From Actinomadura sp. BRA 177 (GTDB taxonomy: Bacteria; Actinomycetota; Actinomycetes; Streptosporangiales; Streptosporangiaceae): 46,340 bases of DNA. A program made the position numbers and the translations under genes. The notes beneath the pieces are model-generated. The model searched no databases and was not told the DNA's origin. It worked only from the letters and a program-made list of their open reading frames with translations. How positions within the stretch are numbered: the stretch's first letter is position 1; each line of letters starts with the position of its first letter. Location of the stretch: the NCBI RefSeq assembly GCF_013372625.1, contig NZ_JABXFD010000358.1, positions 1 to 46,340 of the forward strand, written 5' to 3'. Below, piece by piece: positions 42,877 through 46,340 of the stretch.

Positions 42877-45258
42877 ATGACCCTCAAGATCGACGCTCGC
42901 GCCGTACACGCCGAACTCCAGGCGATTTCCACGGCAATGTCCGAAGTGACCCGCCAGATGGGCCCGCAAACCTGGCAGGGCGGCTCCGCCGCCGCCTTCA
43001 CCACCGACCTGCAAGGCCACAACCGGTCACTGAACCGCCTGATGCTAGAGGTAGAACGCACGGTCGCCCGCTACAACCAGCTCCCCCTCGTCCTGGACCC
43101 ACCCGACATCCCCCGCGTAACACCCGCGACCGGCAAACCGGGCATCGCCTCAGTCTCCCCGTCCGCCCTGGAACGCCTCGAAACGGCCTTGACCCGCGCC
43201 GCCGCCGACCTCCCCCACCGCGCCAAAATGATCCGCGGCCACTTAGCCCTCGCCTACCCCGACATCCCGAGCACCACGGCCTGCGACAACACCGCTGCCT
43301 GGTGCCGCACCCAGGCGACCCGCATGCGCACCCGCACCATGTACGCCCTGGCCGAGAACGAGGTGACGGCGACCCCCTTGATCCAGGGCCCGGTCATCGA
43401 AATCCCAGACACGGAACGCTTCGGCTCCAAGGAAATGACCGACCTGGCCCGCCTCCAGGCTCGCGCCTGGCTGAAGCACACAACCCACCCAGGCAACGCG
43501 ACCCCGGCCCTGATGTCGGAGATAGCCCGCACCCTGGCCGAGAACAGCAAGAACACCACCTACCTGGCAACCTTCTTCGCCAACATCCCACCGGGCTCCG
43601 CAGGAAAACTCCCCTACCGCCTACACCAACTGACCAAAACCAGCGGCCTATCCCCGGAAGACAAGAAGACAGTAGGCAACCTGGGCACAGCCGTAGCCGC
43701 CATATCCCGCAAAAAAGAAACCGAAGGAATAGCCGCCAAGGCCCTAGGCCCCGCTGGCACAGACATGCCCGGCCAAGCCCTCCTGGTCAAACTGAGCGCC
43801 CCCAACATCAAATGGAGCAGCGCCATCCTGACCGACCTGGGAAAGGCCGCCCTCCGCTGGCGCCAGAAGCATCCGTCCTATGAGATCACGCATACTTATG
43901 ACGAGGGCGACCGGGGGCACACCAAGGTACTCAACCAGCCTCATGGACTCTGGTGGAGGTCATGGGGCATCTCAGGCCCTTCCGGGAAGTACCCCGACGC
44001 CAAGACGCTGCGCGAGTACGACCCCGCACTCGCCGTCCTCAGCCGCATCTCCGGCCAGAAGGATCTCACCGCCGCCCGCAACCTGGCCTCGATGAAGTTG
44101 GACGACGCGTTCATCATCGAGGACCCTGACAAGGCACCCGCCATCACCTGGTTGACTCGCGGCACCGGGGGCACGTACGCCTCCCTGCTCGTAGCCCCCG
44201 ATTGGCCCGACGGCGGTACCGTCGCCGGTTCGGTCGTCCGGCTGGCGACCGCTCCAGCAAAGGGCCACGAGGACCAGGCCGCATTGAACGCTGCCGAGAT
44301 CATGAAGTCAGTCGGCTGGTGGAACGACAAAGGCCGCGAGAAGGTCGAAAAGCCCCTGAAGAGCGGAGCGCCGCTCGATTTGATTCCATGGTTCAACATC
44401 TTGCCGCGAATGGACCAGGCCCCTCCCGGCACAACCCATAGCCAGCACTACACCCTCGAACTCGGCCCCGGCCTCAACTCCGGACTACTGGCGATGACAC
44501 GCATGTACATCCCGGCTCTCGCCGACGCCAACCGCACGAGCGGCGGCACTGGCCTGCCGACCCGGGATCATGCGACGGGCAGAACCTACGTGAACATCGA
44601 CGGTAACGATGTACAACAGTTCCTCCGCACCTTCGCCGCAGACGACCGCGCCTGGACACAAATCGCCGCCGACACCGAGGTGTATCGCCAACTCATCTTC
44701 GCTTGGGGCCTGCGTACGGACAAGTGGCCGCTCGCCGCAAAACGTGCCGGGCAAGTGGAGGGTAACCTCATCGCCGCCTACGGACTCGAAAGGCTCAAGC
44801 GAGAGCAGCTCACTCAACAGGAATTCGAGGATGCCAAGAAGCACCTCGGCATTCTGCGCGACGTTGCCGGAAGCATGCTCGGCGCCACGACGGTGGCGGC
44901 GGTCCCCGGCGCCACCGATGGGTACGCCATAGGTACCGACCTCGCTCTGGACAAGATAAAGTACAGCGACTACGAAAAGAATGTCGAAGCGATCAGGGGC
45001 AAGTACGCGACCTACACCGACCAGCTTTACCTTGACCTCGCACATGCCGTCCAACTCTGGAAGGGAACGCACACCGGAGACAAGGACCTTGACGCCGCTC
45101 TACTGCTCTGGCCCCTTGCCGGGCGTGATTCCAAGCAGGTAATGAAAGCGATCAAAGAGGCCTGGCTCACCCCTCCCGGAGTGAAACCACACTTGAGCGG
45201 GGAAGACCTCGTCGGCGAGGCAGAAGGAGCTGTCGGACACAATGCTCCGAATGAGTGA
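42877..45258 (+). CDS. Large WXG-type protein, DUF6571-like
   Basis: The 793-residue protein opens with a WXG100-like helical hairpin (AVHAELQAISTAMSEVTRQM, then TWQGGSAAAF with Trp33 at the turn, and LNRLMLEVERTVARYNQLPL). The remainder resembles the long DUF6571-type proteins of actinomycetes, with segments such as TLAENSKNTTYLATFFANIP, DGNDVQQFLRTFAADDRAWT and LAGRDSKQVMKAIKEAWLTP. A WXG start suggests export by a type VII secretion system or a link to toxin loci. No known toxin domain is visible at the C-terminus. AAAGGAGG precedes the ATG. Codon use is less GC-biased than the neighbours, with a TTA codon at 43243-43245 (Leu123) and several CTA/ATA codons, suggesting acquisition. Confidence 0.65.
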   Translation: MTLKIDARAVHAELQAISTAMSEVTRQMGPQTWQGGSAAAFTTDLQGHNRSLNRLMLEVERTVARYNQLPLVLDPPDIPRVTPATGKPGIASVSPSALERLETALTRAAADLPHRAKMIRGHLALAYPDIPSTTACDNTAAWCRTQATRMRTRTMYALAENEVTATPLIQGPVIEIPDTERFGSKEMTDLARLQARAWLKHTTHPGNATPALMSEIARTLAENSKNTTYLATFFANIPPGSAGKLPYRLHQLTKTSGLSPEDKKTVGNLGTAVAAISRKKETEGIAAKALGPAGTDMPGQALLVKLSAPNIKWSSAILTDLGKAALRWRQKHPSYEITHTYDEGDRGHTKVLNQPHGLWWRSWGISGPSGKYPDAKTLREYDPALAVLSRISGQKDLTAARNLASMKLDDAFIIEDPDKAPAITWLTRGTGGTYASLLVAPDWPDGGTVAGSVVRLATAPAKGHEDQAALNAAEIMKSVGWWNDKGREKVEKPLKSGAPLDLIPWFNILPRMDQAPPGTTHSQHYTLELGPGLNSGLLAMTRMYIPALADANRTSGGTGLPTRDHATGRTYVNIDGNDVQQFLRTFAADDRAWTQIAADTEVYRQLIFAWGLRTDKWPLAAKRAGQVEGNLIAAYGLERLKREQLTQQEFEDAKKHLGILRDVAGSMLGATTVAAVPGATDGYAIGTDLALDKIKYSDYEKNVEAIRGKYATYTDQLYLDLAHAVQLWKGTHTGDKDLDAALLLWPLAGRDSKQVMKAIKEAWLTPPGVKPHLSGEDLVGEAEGAVGHNAPNE

Positions 45259-45269
45259 CACCCGCCCGG

Positions 45270-46265
45270 TCACTGACGATAGGGAGCGCCGGAGAGAGGG
45301 CTGGGCAGCCGGAACGAGTAGACGAGCCCACAGAACTTGTTCAGCATGATGTAGCTTCCGTCACGCGCCTTGGAGACACCGCCCGGGTCAGCGGAGGCGA
45401 CGTCCGCCATCGTGCCGTCGAACTCGTCGCACTCCTTCTGCGGGCCGAACGACAGCGCTTGCAGTTCGCCGTCCGCTGTGATCAGGGCAGGTCGCGGCGT
45501 TCCCTGGAGCGGGGACACCCCGCCCAGGAGGAGGACGGCACCGCCGCTCAGTGGCAACGCCGCCGTCCATGGCGGCGCCTCCCTTACCGAACTGGGAAAC
45601 CCTACGCCGCGTACGTCGCCGTTGCCGCCCGCACGGAGAAGGCCCCCCTTGCCCAAGACGATGACACCGTGTGCGCCGTCAGCGACGAGATCAGTCGCTT
45701 GAAAGTCGTCCGCGCCGCCCAATCCTCGCAGAGCAGCCTCATAACCCGATGGCTCCCAACGCTTCAACGCGTCTCGCCCGACGACTTCGAACAGCTCTCC
45801 GGCCCGAGAGAGCACGATGGGATCCCCGTCACCTTTCAAGGCGAACTGGGATCCCTTCCAGTACTTGTTAAGCCGATCCACCTTTGACCGGGGAAGCGGT
45901 TTTCCATGTCGGTCAAGAATCCTGAGCCGAGGGTACGTCACCTCATCCGAGCCCAGCACGTCCGTCGTTTGCAAGCTGGAAAGCGACGTCCGGGACAACT
46001 GGAGCCCGGCGTACGAGGCCAGCTGCCAAAGGCGATCGCCCGATACGGCCAATTGCGCGTCGGCCATACCGACCGAGAGCATCGTGATCCGTCCATCGCC
46101 CTCAATCCGTGCGATTCGCCGCCCACCGGCTCCGGCGACCGGAACGTAGATCCTGCCCGTCTCCTGGTCGACCGTCAGGCCGCCGTTAGAGCGAATGTTG
46201 ACCCGAACCGCGTACTCGCCGTCCCGAGGAGACCGGCTGGTCTCACGGTCCCCGGCGATCACCAC
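45270..46265 (-). CDS. Beta-propeller-like protein, possibly truncated at the N-terminus
   Basis: The ~331-residue product has short strand repeats of propeller type: SNGGLTVDQETGRIYVPVAG, RRIARIEGDGRITMLSVGMA, LAVSGDRLWQLASYAGLQLS, LVADGAHGVIVLGKGGLLRA and ARDGSYIMLNKFCGLVYSFR. This suits an NHL- or YVTN-like propeller outside the cell, but no signal peptide is present. The frame is closed by a TAA at about 46300, and only GTG codons near 46262-46265 can start it, with no strong ribosome site. A frameshift or lost front part is likely. It is convergent with the WXG-type gene (11 bases apart), suggesting one locus. Function unknown. Confidence 0.5.
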   Translation of the reverse strand: MVIAGDRETSRSPRDGEYAVRVNIRSNGGLTVDQETGRIYVPVAGAGGRRIARIEGDGRITMLSVGMADAQLAVSGDRLWQLASYAGLQLSRTSLSSLQTTDVLGSDEVTYPRLRILDRHGKPLPRSKVDRLNKYWKGSQFALKGDGDPIVLSRAGELFEVVGRDALKRWEPSGYEAALRGLGGADDFQATDLVADGAHGVIVLGKGGLLRAGGNGDVRGVGFPSSVREAPPWTAALPLSGGAVLLLGGVSPLQGTPRPALITADGELQALSFGPQKECDEFDGTMADVASADPGGVSKARDGSYIMLNKFCGLVYSFRLPSPLSGAPYRQ

Positions 46266-46340
46266 GACCTGGCCGGGGCCGGCCTCTTATCCACATTCGC
46301 CGCCGCCGACGAAAAGGCAAGGTTAAAACCCCGTGAGGCC

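Overview
The window is about 46 kb of chromosome from a very GC-rich actinomycete. Codon third positions are almost all G or C, GTG and TTG starts are common, and several genes look leaderless. A BldC regulator, a valine/leucine-type dehydrogenase and the purSQL and purF-purM genes sit near each other. That layout matches the purine/bldC neighbourhood I remember from Streptomyces, but the protein sequences and the LpqY-SugABC operon look more like a sister family such as the Thermomonosporaceae (Actinomadura type). This placement is inference. No rRNA, tRNA, CRISPR array, phage or insertion sequence was found.

Region 1 (1-3.9 kb) is mixed: the end of an unknown gene, the C-terminal remnant of an acyl-CoA-dehydrogenase-type monooxygenase, a TetR regulator, an epoxide-hydrolase-like enzyme, a SnoaL-like protein, a GNAT acetyltransferase and a broken DinB-type gene. 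Region 2 (3.9-5.8 kb) holds two divergent paralogues. One is a secreted NlpC/P60-like protein with Cys and His in place. The other fuses a helix-turn-helix, one membrane segment and the same outer domain, but with Cys changed to Gly and His to Glu. Repeated TGGGAC boxes lie between them. Region 3 (5.7-12.1 kb) is a minus-strand operon for an LpqY-SugABC-like trehalose importer, followed by a DUF4032 kinase-fold protein and a methyltransferase.

Region 4 (12.3-23.4 kb) holds a decayed cyclase-like gene, a repeat lipoprotein, a repeat-rich hydrophobic protein, a DUF6243 protein, pyrD, a cation exchanger, a class I methyltransferase, a lipoprotein amidase, and LacI and TetR regulators. Region 5 (23.5-29.5 kb) is bldC, a conserved unknown, vdh, a DUF3073 protein, purM and purF. 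Region 6 (29.6-35.8 kb) is envelope-oriented: a small membrane protein, a LamG-like protein, an SCP2-like protein, a transmembrane kinase homologue with its catalytic Asp and alpha-C Glu replaced, a secreted subtilase and a coiled-coil secreted protein whose stop codon lies in a 15-bp tandem array.

Region 7 (35.9-41.1 kb) is purL-purQ, an RsbW-like ATPase and purS. PurL carries an extra N-terminal region of about 425 residues built largely of GTGPQP repeats, and its start overlaps the purQ stop. Region 8 (41.2-46.3 kb) has a beta-solenoid membrane protein, a large WXG-type (DUF6571-like) protein with a TTA codon, and a beta-propeller-like protein.

The most novel-looking items are the active/inactive NlpC-P60 pair with its shared repeat-rich regulatory region, the repeat-extended PurL, and the predicted pseudokinase beside a subtilase.
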